From the NCBI GenBank assembly GCA_002482965.1, contig DLGZ01000032.1, positions 1-64,000 of the forward strand: a stretch of DNA of 64,000 nt, in the 5' to 3' direction. The notes below the pieces were generated by a model that was not told where the DNA came from, did no database searches, and saw nothing but the letters and a program-made list of their open reading frames with translations. A program made the translations under genes and the position numbers. The stretch's first letter is position 1, and every line of letters starts with the position of its first letter. Below, piece by piece: positions 43,460-51,499 of the stretch. The DNA comes from Verrucomicrobiaceae bacterium UBA7681. GTDB taxonomy: Bacteria > Verrucomicrobiota > Verrucomicrobiia > Verrucomicrobiales > Verrucomicrobiaceae.

Positions 43460-45648
43460 GGCGCGGTGGGCTGGAGTGTTTCTTCTCCGAGGATGCCGTA
43501 GATCTCTGCTGTGGTGCTCTGCTGGTGGGTGGTCAGCCACTGGTCCATGGCGGCGGAGAGACGCGCCTTCACTTCGGGATAGCGCGACTTCACATCACGC
43601 TCGCAGTGCGGGTCTTCGCGCAGATCAAACAGGCGCTCGATGGAGTGCTGCGCGCCGGGGGTGCGGATGTATTTGAAGCGCTCTGTGCGCACGCAGTGCT
43701 CTTTCGTCTTCAGCACGGCGTCTTGGAACTTGTCCTTGAGCACAAAGTGGAAATCGAAATCTGGATCGATGAAGGTGGTCTCATCCATCGGCGGGATGAA
43801 GAGCGGCTCTTCACCCGGAATGGTGCGGCGGAAGAAGAGGTAGCTGGTTTCACCGAAGTAGGCGAGGCCGAGGCTTTTCTTTTCTCCACGAATGAGCGGT
43901 GCCAGGCTGGTGCCTTCAAAGCGCGGCTGGGCTGGTACGCCGACGAGGTCCAGCAGCGTGGGCGCAAAGTCGAGCGTGCGCGCGAGCTGCGCGTGCCGCT
44001 GCGGTTTTTCCAGACCGGGGACGTGGAAGATCGCGGGGACGTGATTGGCCTGGTCTCCGCCATTGAAGGTGGTGCCATGACCGAAGGTGCAGTTCGGCTC
44101 AAAGAGATCATCACCATGATCACCGGTGATCAGGATGATCGTGTCATCCAGCAGGCCCTGCTTTTCGAGCTCGGCCACGACGCGGCCCACGGAGTCGTCA
44201 AACATGCGCACGCAGCCGTCATACAGCGCGGTGATCTGCTCCACCTCTTTGCGCGGCAGCTTGCTCCACTTTTCATTGATGTCCGTGCCGCCGATGAACT
44301 CGTCCACATTCAGCGCGAGCTCATGCTTGTGCGGGCCGTCGTACTTCGGGTCTGTCCACAGTTTCGCGTAATGCGTGGGTGTCTTGTAGGGCAGATGTGT
44401 GCAGGAGTAATAACCCAGGAGCAGGAAGGGCTGCCGGTCTTCGGCGCGCTGCTTGATGCGGTCGATCACCTGATCCGTGACGACCTCAGGGGTCATATAA
44501 TTGGCGAAGGACTTGAGCTTTGGAAAGAGCATGTGGCCCACGCGATTGTCGAAAAACAGGGGCAGGATCTGATGATGCAGAAAGACGACCTCGCTCATGT
44601 AGACGCGGAAGTTGTCGAAGTCGGAGACGATGATCTTGTCGAAGCCCATCGGCAGTTCGTTGAAGCCGCAGGCGCACCAGTCGCCGATGACCGAGGTGTC
44701 GTAGCCTTGGCGCTTCAGCTCCGCTCCCAGAGAGGGCGCTTCGAGATTGGCGCGGTCCACCATAGCACGGCTGGGGAACATGTGCCGCACTCCGTGCGTG
44801 TGCGGATACTGCGAGGAAAACATGCTGGTGAGGGATTCCAGCGTGGAGGCGATCGGCGTCAGGCAGCGCTCAAAATTGACGCCGTTCGCCGCGATGCGGT
44901 CGATGTTGGGCGACGTCAGGCGGTGATACCCATTGCAGGAGAGATGATCTGCACGCAGCGAGTCCGAGCCGAGAATGACGATGTTTTTGGGCCGCTTTTT
45001 GCCGCCTGCCAGTTCATCCACATCTGGCGCACGATTCACGCCATAGCCGCTCACGGCAAAGAGCGCCAGCACGCCCGACACCGCTGCAAAGCTGAAGAGC
45101 AGCGGCCGTGCCGAACGGGTGAACCAGCGGCGCAGCTCAAAGAGATAAAAGCCTGCCGCAGACACAATGGCCATTAGCGGAAACACCTGCGTGATCAGCG
45201 CATGCACGGCATCCTGCACCCTGGTGCCGCACACCCGGCCCAGCGCATCATACCAGCCCAGCAGATAGCTGTAGTCACCGAAGTACGGCTTTTCCAGCAT
45301 CAGCTTAAAGATGAAAAAACCGTAGAGCAGGCAGGCAAACAGCAGGGTGCGCCACACGACGCCCCAGCGCGCAAAGGCCCGCACCTTGCCCCACAGGCGG
45401 ACCAGAGGGTAGATTAAGAGCACATAGCCGGCCGCGACCAGCAGGTAGCCTTTCAGCACGACGAGATTGCTCCAGACGAGAAACCACCAGTGGTGCTGCA
45501 ACGCCACCTCCGAGAAGCGATTATTGAAGCCGTAGGAGTTGCCTGCAAAGCTGAGGATCGCACTCATATACCACGCCAGGAGCGTGCCGAATACGGTCAG
45601 CACGACAATTTTCAAGATATGACGACGTTGCAGGGAAGGAGGCGGCAT
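43456..45648 (-). CDS. Membrane-anchored sulfatase-fold hydrolase/transferase
   Basis: The 730-residue product starts MPPPSLQRRHILKIVV. Five hydrophobic segments fill about residues 10-220. The periplasmic catalytic domain follows: NIVILGSDSLRADHLSCNGY (metal-binding Asp), HGTTFNGGDQANHVP (metal ligands), DDTIILITGDHGDDLFE and YSCTHLPYKTP. The residue that becomes formylglycine in true sulfatases (C/S-x-P-x-R) is absent; the site reads ASTLESLTSMFS, with Thr or Ser as possible nucleophile. This layout recalls lipoteichoic-acid synthase and phosphoethanolamine transferases. The substrate is unknown. It overlaps the GxxExxY gene. Confidence 0.85.
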   Translation of the reverse strand: MPPPSLQRRHILKIVVLTVFGTLLAWYMSAILSFAGNSYGFNNRFSEVALQHHWWFLVWSNLVVLKGYLLVAAGYVLLIYPLVRLWGKVRAFARWGVVWRTLLFACLLYGFFIFKLMLEKPYFGDYSYLLGWYDALGRVCGTRVQDAVHALITQVFPLMAIVSAAGFYLFELRRWFTRSARPLLFSFAAVSGVLALFAVSGYGVNRAPDVDELAGGKKRPKNIVILGSDSLRADHLSCNGYHRLTSPNIDRIAANGVNFERCLTPIASTLESLTSMFSSQYPHTHGVRHMFPSRAMVDRANLEAPSLGAELKRQGYDTSVIGDWCACGFNELPMGFDKIIVSDFDNFRVYMSEVVFLHHQILPLFFDNRVGHMLFPKLKSFANYMTPEVVTDQVIDRIKQRAEDRQPFLLLGYYSCTHLPYKTPTHYAKLWTDPKYDGPHKHELALNVDEFIGGTDINEKWSKLPRKEVEQITALYDGCVRMFDDSVGRVVAELEKQGLLDDTIILITGDHGDDLFEPNCTFGHGTTFNGGDQANHVPAIFHVPGLEKPQRHAQLARTLDFAPTLLDLVGVPAQPRFEGTSLAPLIRGEKKSLGLAYFGETSYLFFRRTIPGEEPLFIPPMDETTFIDPDFDFHFVLKDKFQDAVLKTKEHCVRTERFKYIRTPGAQHSIERLFDLREDPHCERDVKSRYPEVKARLSAAMDQWLTTHQQSTTAEIYGILGEETLQPTAP

Positions 45649-45891
45649 GCGGAGGGGGCACAATTCTACACCGCTACCTACGGTGCTCCACCGGTATCTC
45701 TCGCCGCCGCACATCACTCAAGACGGCGCTGAGGAGATTTTGCTTACCCCTTCCCCGCATGCTTGCTGTTTTACTGGCCATTGAATCCAGCATTCCGCGC
45801 TGCTCTGCCTATTGCCATGAAATCGATGATCATGAAGTCGATGCGGCAGGACGAGAACGAGAACGAGTCCTGGAATCCCTGTACCCAGCCT

Positions 45892-46503
45892 TCACGGTGG
45901 CAGTTGATCCGGGGATGGCAGTTTTCCTGCCACAACATCCACCCGTGCGCCCACCTTCACCCAACGGCACAACGAGATGATGTCTGCAGAGCCCATGCGG
46001 ATGCAGCCATACGAAGCTGGGGTCTTCAGCTTGGACTCCTCCGGCGTGCCGTGGATGTAAATCGCCCGCTCCAGCGTGTGGGCATTCTTCCGCTCCATGC
46101 CGCGCAGGCGCAGCACACGGGTCACGATGGAATCACGCCCGGGCGCGTTGACCGGCACGATCTCCCCCGTTTCCTGCCGGGCCTTCAGCCGCGCGCCCAC
46201 GGGCAGTTCTTGCCCTACGATGTCCATGACCTCCAACCTTCCCAACGGTGTGAGAAAGGTTCCCAGTTTGTCTCCCGTGCCGAATTTTGAGGTGCTCACG
46301 CGAAAGAGCTTCCTGGGCTTGCCACCTTCAAGCGTCACCATCATCTGCTCCGCGACACTGACCACCAACCGCTGTTCCGGAGGGCCCGCTGTCTGCGGCA
46401 CCACCTCTGTGACCTGGCGCGTAGCGTGACCGCAGGACACCAGACCCAGCAGCGGCCATGTCAGGCAGACGACTGCCGTGATTTTCTTTATGTGCGTCCT
46501 CAT
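45892..46503 (-). CDS. L,D-transpeptidase (YkuD) lipoprotein
   Basis: The 203-residue product has a lipoprotein signal (AVVCLTWPLLGLVSCG, Cys at about residue 24). The YkuD domain has LVVSVAEQMMVTLEGGK, FRVSTSKFGTGDKLGTFLTPLG, AIYIHGTPEESKL and the catalytic SYGCIRMGSADI (catalytic Cys, with His in IHG). Such enzymes cross-link peptidoglycan or attach proteins to it in the periplasm. A small lipoprotein gene lies 36 bp upstream on the same strand, and the sulfatase-fold gene 243 bp downstream. Confidence 0.9.
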   Translation of the reverse strand: MRTHIKKITAVVCLTWPLLGLVSCGHATRQVTEVVPQTAGPPEQRLVVSVAEQMMVTLEGGKPRKLFRVSTSKFGTGDKLGTFLTPLGRLEVMDIVGQELPVGARLKARQETGEIVPVNAPGRDSIVTRVLRLRGMERKNAHTLERAIYIHGTPEESKLKTPASYGCIRMGSADIISLCRWVKVGARVDVVAGKLPSPDQLPP

Positions 46504-46539
46504 TCAGTGTCTCGGAAATCCGCTTTCAGTTTTACTCAT

Positions 46540-46728
46540 TCAATCAGCCTTCGGCAGCCGTATTCCAGTCGTCCGTTCATGCGGATAATAACGCTCACGA
46601 TGCGAACGTGTATGCCCGATAGGATCTACCAGCCCCCAGAAATCATCCATCTTCGTCCGGGTTTCAGGAGCACAACCCGGCAGCAGGCAGCCAGCCAGCA
46701 GGATCATCCAACAACACGACACATTCAT
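46540..46728 (-). CDS. Small lipoprotein
   Basis: The 62-residue product starts MNVSCCWMILLAGCLLPGCAPE, a lipoprotein signal with LLPGC as lipobox. The mature part (FWGLVDPIGHTRSHRERYYPHERTT, read in parts) is basic and aromatic. No family was recognised. It ends 36 bp before the L,D-transpeptidase gene, suggesting a shared transcript and an envelope role. Confidence 0.55.
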   Translation of the reverse strand: MNVSCCWMILLAGCLLPGCAPETRTKMDDFWGLVDPIGHTRSHRERYYPHERTTGIRLPKAD

Positions 46729-46883
46729 TTCTCGTCACTCTGAGATAGGCCTCAGCGAGGTTCAAGCGTTGCTTAGACAGCCTCTGATTTAATCGGGCGC
46801 TGCTCTCAAGGCCCGGCGCAAAGCAGCACACTCATCGCCGATGAAAACACCCACACCGCTGTTTCCCCCCTGAGATTTACCCC

Positions 46884-48020
46884 TTAGCCCAGTGGCTTGA
46901 GACGCAGCTGCCGCAGCGTGTAGAAAGGCGCTGCGGACTCCGCCATGCGGCGGCTGCCCTGTTTGCGCTTCGGACCGAACAGCTCGCGCTGTGCCTCGAA
47001 GATGCCTTCCACAAACTCCCTGCTTCCCAGTGCTACGCCGTCGCTGAAGTAGCGCACGCGGAGCCGCACCAACTCTGCGGGGCTGAGCTTGCCTTTCTCC
47101 GCCAGCACGGCGCGGGCTGACTCGGCGGTGACACCGCGTTCCACCACGTTCTCATTCTGCGCATCCTTCACTTCGCGACCTTCGTCGTGCAGAAGACAGC
47201 GATACGCTGCCGCAGCGCCGGCGCTTTTCCAACCGTCCACCGGTTTGCCCTGCGCTTTGCACAGACCGCGCTGCGCTCTACGACTGCCACCGAGCGCCTC
47301 GGCGTAGCCGCACCAGCGGTAGTCCTTGGGATCTTTGACCAGCCCTGCACGCACGGGATTGAGATCAATGTAGGCGGCCATGGTGCGCAGCGGCTCGCCT
47401 TTGCCTTCCACCAGTACACTCTTGAAGCGATCCATCCACAGCGTGCCTCGGCGACCGCGGCGTTTGTTGAACCAGCGGCTGAAGCGTTCCTTCACTTCTT
47501 TGACGAACAGGGAGAGATCGCAGAAGCGTTTTTTGAGCGCGGCCAGCCGCTGTTCGGCCAGCACCGCCATGCCGCGTGCGCGGAAATCTGCGAGTTCATC
47601 GCGCAGCAGCCCCAGGTAAGCGCGGCTGTAAAGTGTGCGCAGATGATCAAACAACTTCGCTTCACCTTGGGGGCCATCAAAGCGCTCCAGCCACGTCTCC
47701 CGATGTGGAACCTCGGCGAGCAGGTGGAAGTGATTGCTCATGAGGCAGTAGGTCACGACCTTGATGCCGGAGAACTCGGCCATGCGCCAGATCACGCGGC
47801 GCAGCGCTTCTTTTTCCACCTCATCAAACAGCACATCGCCGCCACAGGTGCGGGACATGACATGATAGCAGTAGGACTCCAGCGGCCCCTTGCCGAGGAT
47901 GCGGAACCTGCCGCCGGACCACGAACGCGCGCCGGGATAGAGGCCCGTTTTCGCATTCACGCCGACGAGTTGCTCTTCGAGCGGGAGCAACTGGGAATCA
48001 GAGGTTTGGACAACTTTCAT
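46884..48020 (-). CDS. REP-associated (RAYT/Y1) tyrosine transposase-like protein
   Basis: The 378-residue product contains a Y1 (IS200-type) transposase domain: ESYCYHVMSRTCGGDVLFDE, then VVTYCLMSNHFHLLAEVP with the HUH pair in HFH, and RGTLWMDRFKSVLVE, AAYIDLNPVRAGLV and YRWCGYAEALGG. The catalytic Tyr cannot be fixed with certainty. It is a single-copy type, longer than typical RAYTs because of a C-terminal extension (about 290-378). RAYTs are domesticated relatives of IS200 enzymes acting on palindromic REP sequences. A palindrome lies 40 bp upstream. Confidence 0.78.
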   Translation of the reverse strand: MKVVQTSDSQLLPLEEQLVGVNAKTGLYPGARSWSGGRFRILGKGPLESYCYHVMSRTCGGDVLFDEVEKEALRRVIWRMAEFSGIKVVTYCLMSNHFHLLAEVPHRETWLERFDGPQGEAKLFDHLRTLYSRAYLGLLRDELADFRARGMAVLAEQRLAALKKRFCDLSLFVKEVKERFSRWFNKRRGRRGTLWMDRFKSVLVEGKGEPLRTMAAYIDLNPVRAGLVKDPKDYRWCGYAEALGGSRRAQRGLCKAQGKPVDGWKSAGAAAAYRCLLHDEGREVKDAQNENVVERGVTAESARAVLAEKGKLSPAELVRLRVRYFSDGVALGSREFVEGIFEAQRELFGPKRKQGSRRMAESAAPFYTLRQLRLKPLG

Positions 48021-48060
48021 GGGGAGAAGGTGGGAAAAAAAACGGCAATGGCAACAACTA

Positions 48061-48078
48061 AATGCCTGGCATTATTTT
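48061..48078. repeat. Palindrome AATGCCTGGCATT, copy 2
   Basis: AATGCC-T-GGCATT is followed by ATTTTTG, 41 bp upstream of the transposase start. Aligned to copy 1 at 38801, AATGCC[A/T]GGCATTATTTT is identical except for the central base. Confidence 0.6.
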
Positions 48079-48151
48079 TGTGGTGCGAGCAGGGCAGCTA
48101 TTTCTACTTAGCGGTGTTCAGGTCTTGGCTTGCACCTTGAAATTTTGAGCT

Positions 48152-50983
48152 CTAGAAACTCATTGGGATCTGCGAGGCTTCGACTGAAAGTGCGGGCGGG
48201 ATGACGCGGCGGAAATCGTCGAGGGAGACGGGCTTGGTGAGGAAGGCATTCATGCCACATTCGCGGCACTCTTCTTTGACTCCGGTGAGGGCGTGGCCTG
48301 TCATGGCGATGATGGCGGGCTGATGTTTGAGCTGGAAGTTGCCGCGGATGCGCCGGGTGGCTTCGACTCCGCCCATGACGGGCATTTGCAGGTCCATGAA
48401 GACGATATCATACCCGCCTTGGCCGACCATGCTGACGGCTTCTTCGCCGTTGTTGGCGATGTCCATGCGCACATAGCCGAGGCGCTGCAGCAGCATGGTG
48501 GCGATTTTTTGATTCAAGGGCTGATCTTCGACAAGGAGGATTTGCGCGGGGTTCTGGCTGGCGAAGTTGTCGGCGTCTGCTTTGGCGGCCTTGGCGATGG
48601 CACGGTTGGTGGCGTGGGAGACCTGAATGTCATGTCCGCCAGCGGCGGCACGTGCAGAACTTTGATTCGACATGGAGGGTGGCGCGGGCATCTCCAATAC
48701 TGAGGGGGAATCAAACGTGGAAACCATCGGTTGTCCCATCTGAGGCTGCACCATCGGTTGTCCCATCTGCGGCTGCACCATCGGCTGCGCCATCTGGGGC
48801 TGGAAGTAAAATGGCTGCTGCGACTGCTGCGGCTGTTGCACGGGTGTGTTGAGCGGGCGCAGTGCAGGTGCGGCCACAGGAACTGGTGCTGTGGCGATCC
48901 TCTCGGCTGGTGCAGCCGAGGTGACGATGGGTGTGAGGATCACCCTGCGTGGCATGCGGTAGAGCTCGGCCATGGTGCGCAGGAGTTCACGGCGTTTGAT
49001 GGGCTTGGACAGCCGCGCGTGCCGGCTGCCGGCGGGCGGGCTGTAGCGTTCACGATCCAGCTTCGCGCTGGTGATGGACATGATGGTGATGATGGCGGTG
49101 CCACGCATGGCGGCGGTATTCAGCATTTGCACGGCCTCCTCATGCTGGAGGCCGGTGACATCGAGAATGAAGAGACCCGCCTCTTCGACCATGGAATCGA
49201 GTTCCACAAGAGAACGGTCTCGCAGCAGGCGCACCGTCATGCCCCATTGCATCAGCGACTGGTTCAGCACCTGCAAAGTGGTGGGATGCGCACTGTAAAC
49301 AACGGCCGGGCGCGACTTGACGACATCGAGCCAGGCCAGTTCTTCCTCACGCGATTCATCATCCGCAGCGACGATGAGGGGCAGCTCAAAGAAGAAATCG
49401 GACCCCTTCCCTTCTTCGCTGACGACGCTGATCTCCCCCTGCATCATTTTGATGAGCTTTTTGGAAATGGCGAGGCCCAGGCCTGTGCCGCCGTATTTGC
49501 GCGTGGTGGAGGCGTCGGCCTGATTGAAGGCCTGAAAGAGCTGGCCGATTTTTTCCGGTGGAATGCCGATGCCGGTGTCGCGCACGGAAAAGTGCAGAAG
49601 CGTCCTGTCCCCCTGCGGGGTCTGACGTGAAACCTGGCGCACCAGGATGAGGATCTCGCCCTTCTCGGTGAACTTGATGGCGTTGCCGACGAGGTTGACG
49701 AGGATTTGCTTGATGCGCTGGAAGTCGCCGAGCACCTTGCGCGGGAGGGCGGCGTCAAGGTGGACATTGAGCTCGATGTTTTTCTCGGCAGCCTTGTGGG
49801 TGAAGACGTCGGTGGTTTCGCCAAGCAGTTTTTCAATGTCCACCGGGAACTTTTCCATGTCCATCTTGGCGGACTCGAGCTTGGAGAAGTCGAGGATGTC
49901 ATTGATGACGTGGAGGAGTGATTCGCCGCTGGAGCGGATCATGCGGATGAGCTCCTCCTGCTCGGGATCGAGCCCCATTTCAATGAGGAGGCTGGTGGTG
50001 CCGATGATGCCATTCATCGGTGTGCGAATCTCATGACTCATGTTGGCGAGGAAGCTGCCCTTGGCGGCGGTGGCGGTTTCCGCCTGCCGCTTGGCGGCTT
50101 CGTATTCGACGAGCAGGGTGTGCTTGCGCTGGTCCTCCTCCTGCACATGGGAGATCATCATGTTAAACTCCTCCTGCACGAGGTCGAGATCGTCACAGCC
50201 ATCGGCGGGGACGCGGGCATTGAGATTTCCGGCACGCATGGCACGGAAGGCGTCGATGAGGGAATGGGTCTTCTTCGTGATGCGCCGGCCGATGATGTAG
50301 AAGCTGAACACTGCGAGGGCGAGACCGGCACAGGCACCGAGAATGGGCACGGTGAGACGCTGGGCATTGAAGAGATGCCGCAGCTGCACCAGAGGCTGAC
50401 GTGCGATGAAGGCGCCCGCCACATGCCCGCTGCGGGAGTAGAGGGGCGCGGCGCTGATGAGCCAGTGATCGCCGCCGTTGATTTCGAGATCGCGGTTGTC
50501 GCTGGTGTCATCCATGACCAGGGAACTGCCCGCCATCACGCGGTAGATGAGATTGTTCATGTGTGCCGCGGAGGGATCCTCGATGACACAATTCTGGCAG
50601 CCGGGAAAGATGACGATGGGCGGCGACTTTGCCATCGGCGGAGAGCCGCCGCCAACTGTCTGGCGCGGTGCCACCATCTCGACTTGCAGACCGAGAATTT
50701 GCAGGGCTGGGGGGATGTCCACCGTCTGCAGGCGCATGCGCATGCGTGTTTCGTTCTCCCAGTTCAGCGGGGCCACTCCAGTCATTTCATTCTCACTGAG
50801 GGCCTGCCGGTTCAGCTCCATCTGACCGGCCAAAGCAGCCGCACCGAGGTAGGAGCTCTGCACGAAGCGCAGAGTGATAAACTCCTGCCACATGAAGCCC
50901 GTGGCAGTCGCCCCCGCACCCACCAGCACGGCAAACATGCCGAGCAGGGTAAAGCGGTTGGCGATCTGAAAGTGAAACCTCAT
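48152..50983 (-). CDS. Membrane hybrid histidine kinase of the pilin operon
   Basis: The 943-residue protein has a first membrane segment (FTLLGMFAVLVGAGATATGF), a periplasmic sensor (about 35-215, with PGCQNC) and a second segment (PILGACAGLALAVFSFYIIG). HAMP follows at about 240-290, then HisKA with NMSHEIRTPMNG (His at about 318) and the ATPase domain (NLVGNAIKFT, DTGIG, GTGLGL). A degenerate receiver (about 560-680) lacks the phospho-Asp. A Gln/Pro linker contains tandem QPQMGQPMV units. The last receiver (about 805-930) has LLVEDQPLNQK and VFMDLQMPVMGG. Its ATG overlaps the preceding response-regulator stop as ATGA. Confidence 0.92.
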   Translation of the reverse strand: MRFHFQIANRFTLLGMFAVLVGAGATATGFMWQEFITLRFVQSSYLGAAALAGQMELNRQALSENEMTGVAPLNWENETRMRMRLQTVDIPPALQILGLQVEMVAPRQTVGGGSPPMAKSPPIVIFPGCQNCVIEDPSAAHMNNLIYRVMAGSSLVMDDTSDNRDLEINGGDHWLISAAPLYSRSGHVAGAFIARQPLVQLRHLFNAQRLTVPILGACAGLALAVFSFYIIGRRITKKTHSLIDAFRAMRAGNLNARVPADGCDDLDLVQEEFNMMISHVQEEDQRKHTLLVEYEAAKRQAETATAAKGSFLANMSHEIRTPMNGIIGTTSLLIEMGLDPEQEELIRMIRSSGESLLHVINDILDFSKLESAKMDMEKFPVDIEKLLGETTDVFTHKAAEKNIELNVHLDAALPRKVLGDFQRIKQILVNLVGNAIKFTEKGEILILVRQVSRQTPQGDRTLLHFSVRDTGIGIPPEKIGQLFQAFNQADASTTRKYGGTGLGLAISKKLIKMMQGEISVVSEEGKGSDFFFELPLIVAADDESREEELAWLDVVKSRPAVVYSAHPTTLQVLNQSLMQWGMTVRLLRDRSLVELDSMVEEAGLFILDVTGLQHEEAVQMLNTAAMRGTAIITIMSITSAKLDRERYSPPAGSRHARLSKPIKRRELLRTMAELYRMPRRVILTPIVTSAAPAERIATAPVPVAAPALRPLNTPVQQPQQSQQPFYFQPQMAQPMVQPQMGQPMVQPQMGQPMVSTFDSPSVLEMPAPPSMSNQSSARAAAGGHDIQVSHATNRAIAKAAKADADNFASQNPAQILLVEDQPLNQKIATMLLQRLGYVRMDIANNGEEAVSMVGQGGYDIVFMDLQMPVMGGVEATRRIRGNFQLKHQPAIIAMTGHALTGVKEECRECGMNAFLTKPVSLDDFRRVIPPALSVEASQIPMSF

Positions 50984-51459
50984 GAGGCTGCACCGGGTTT
51001 GAAGGTCGAGTTATTCGACTCAGCCCCCTCCGATTCCTGGACCATGGCACGACGCACCGCCAGGCAGAGGCTTTCCAGATTGAAGGGCTTGTGGAGAACA
51101 TCCACAAAACCAATCGCCTGGCAAAGATCCTTCACATCGTCCTGGAAGTAGCCGCTGCAGGCGATGACGGGCAGCCGCGGATCACAGGAACGCAGCCATT
51201 CGAGCACCTCAAAGCCGGAGGCACCGCCAGGCATGGTGAGGTCTACAATGGCGACGGTGAAGCGCTGCCCGGCCTCCACGCCTGCGCGCACGAGTTCGAG
51301 CGCCGCTTCACCGCTGCCGGTGGCCACGGCCTCAAAACCGTGGGCTTCCAGCACGGCTTTGCCTACGGCCAGCACGTGAGGTTCGTCATCCACAAGCAAC
51401 ACACGTGCGATGGCACGAGCGGCAAATTCACGAGGGAGAAGCTGGGAGGTCTGGGACAT
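50980..51459 (-). CDS. Single-domain response regulator
   Basis: The 159-residue product is a stand-alone receiver: RVLLVDDEPHVLAVGKAVLEAHG, phospho-Asp in VAIVDLTMPGG, VIACSGYF and the conserved Lys in VLHKPFNL. There is no output domain, so it probably acts by protein contact, as CheY-type regulators do. The start is the ATG giving MSQTSQLLP; a longer frame would overlap the ATPase gene. It sits 40 bp after the PilB/GspE gene and is translationally coupled to the hybrid kinase, which should be its partner. Confidence 0.9.
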   Translation of the reverse strand: MSQTSQLLPREFAARAIARVLLVDDEPHVLAVGKAVLEAHGFEAVATGSGEAALELVRAGVEAGQRFTVAIVDLTMPGGASGFEVLEWLRSCDPRLPVIACSGYFQDDVKDLCQAIGFVDVLHKPFNLESLCLAVRRAMVQESEGAESNNSTFKPGAAS

Positions 51460-51499
51460 GATGGCGAATAGCTGGGTGATTGAGAAAAAGTCTTCCGTG

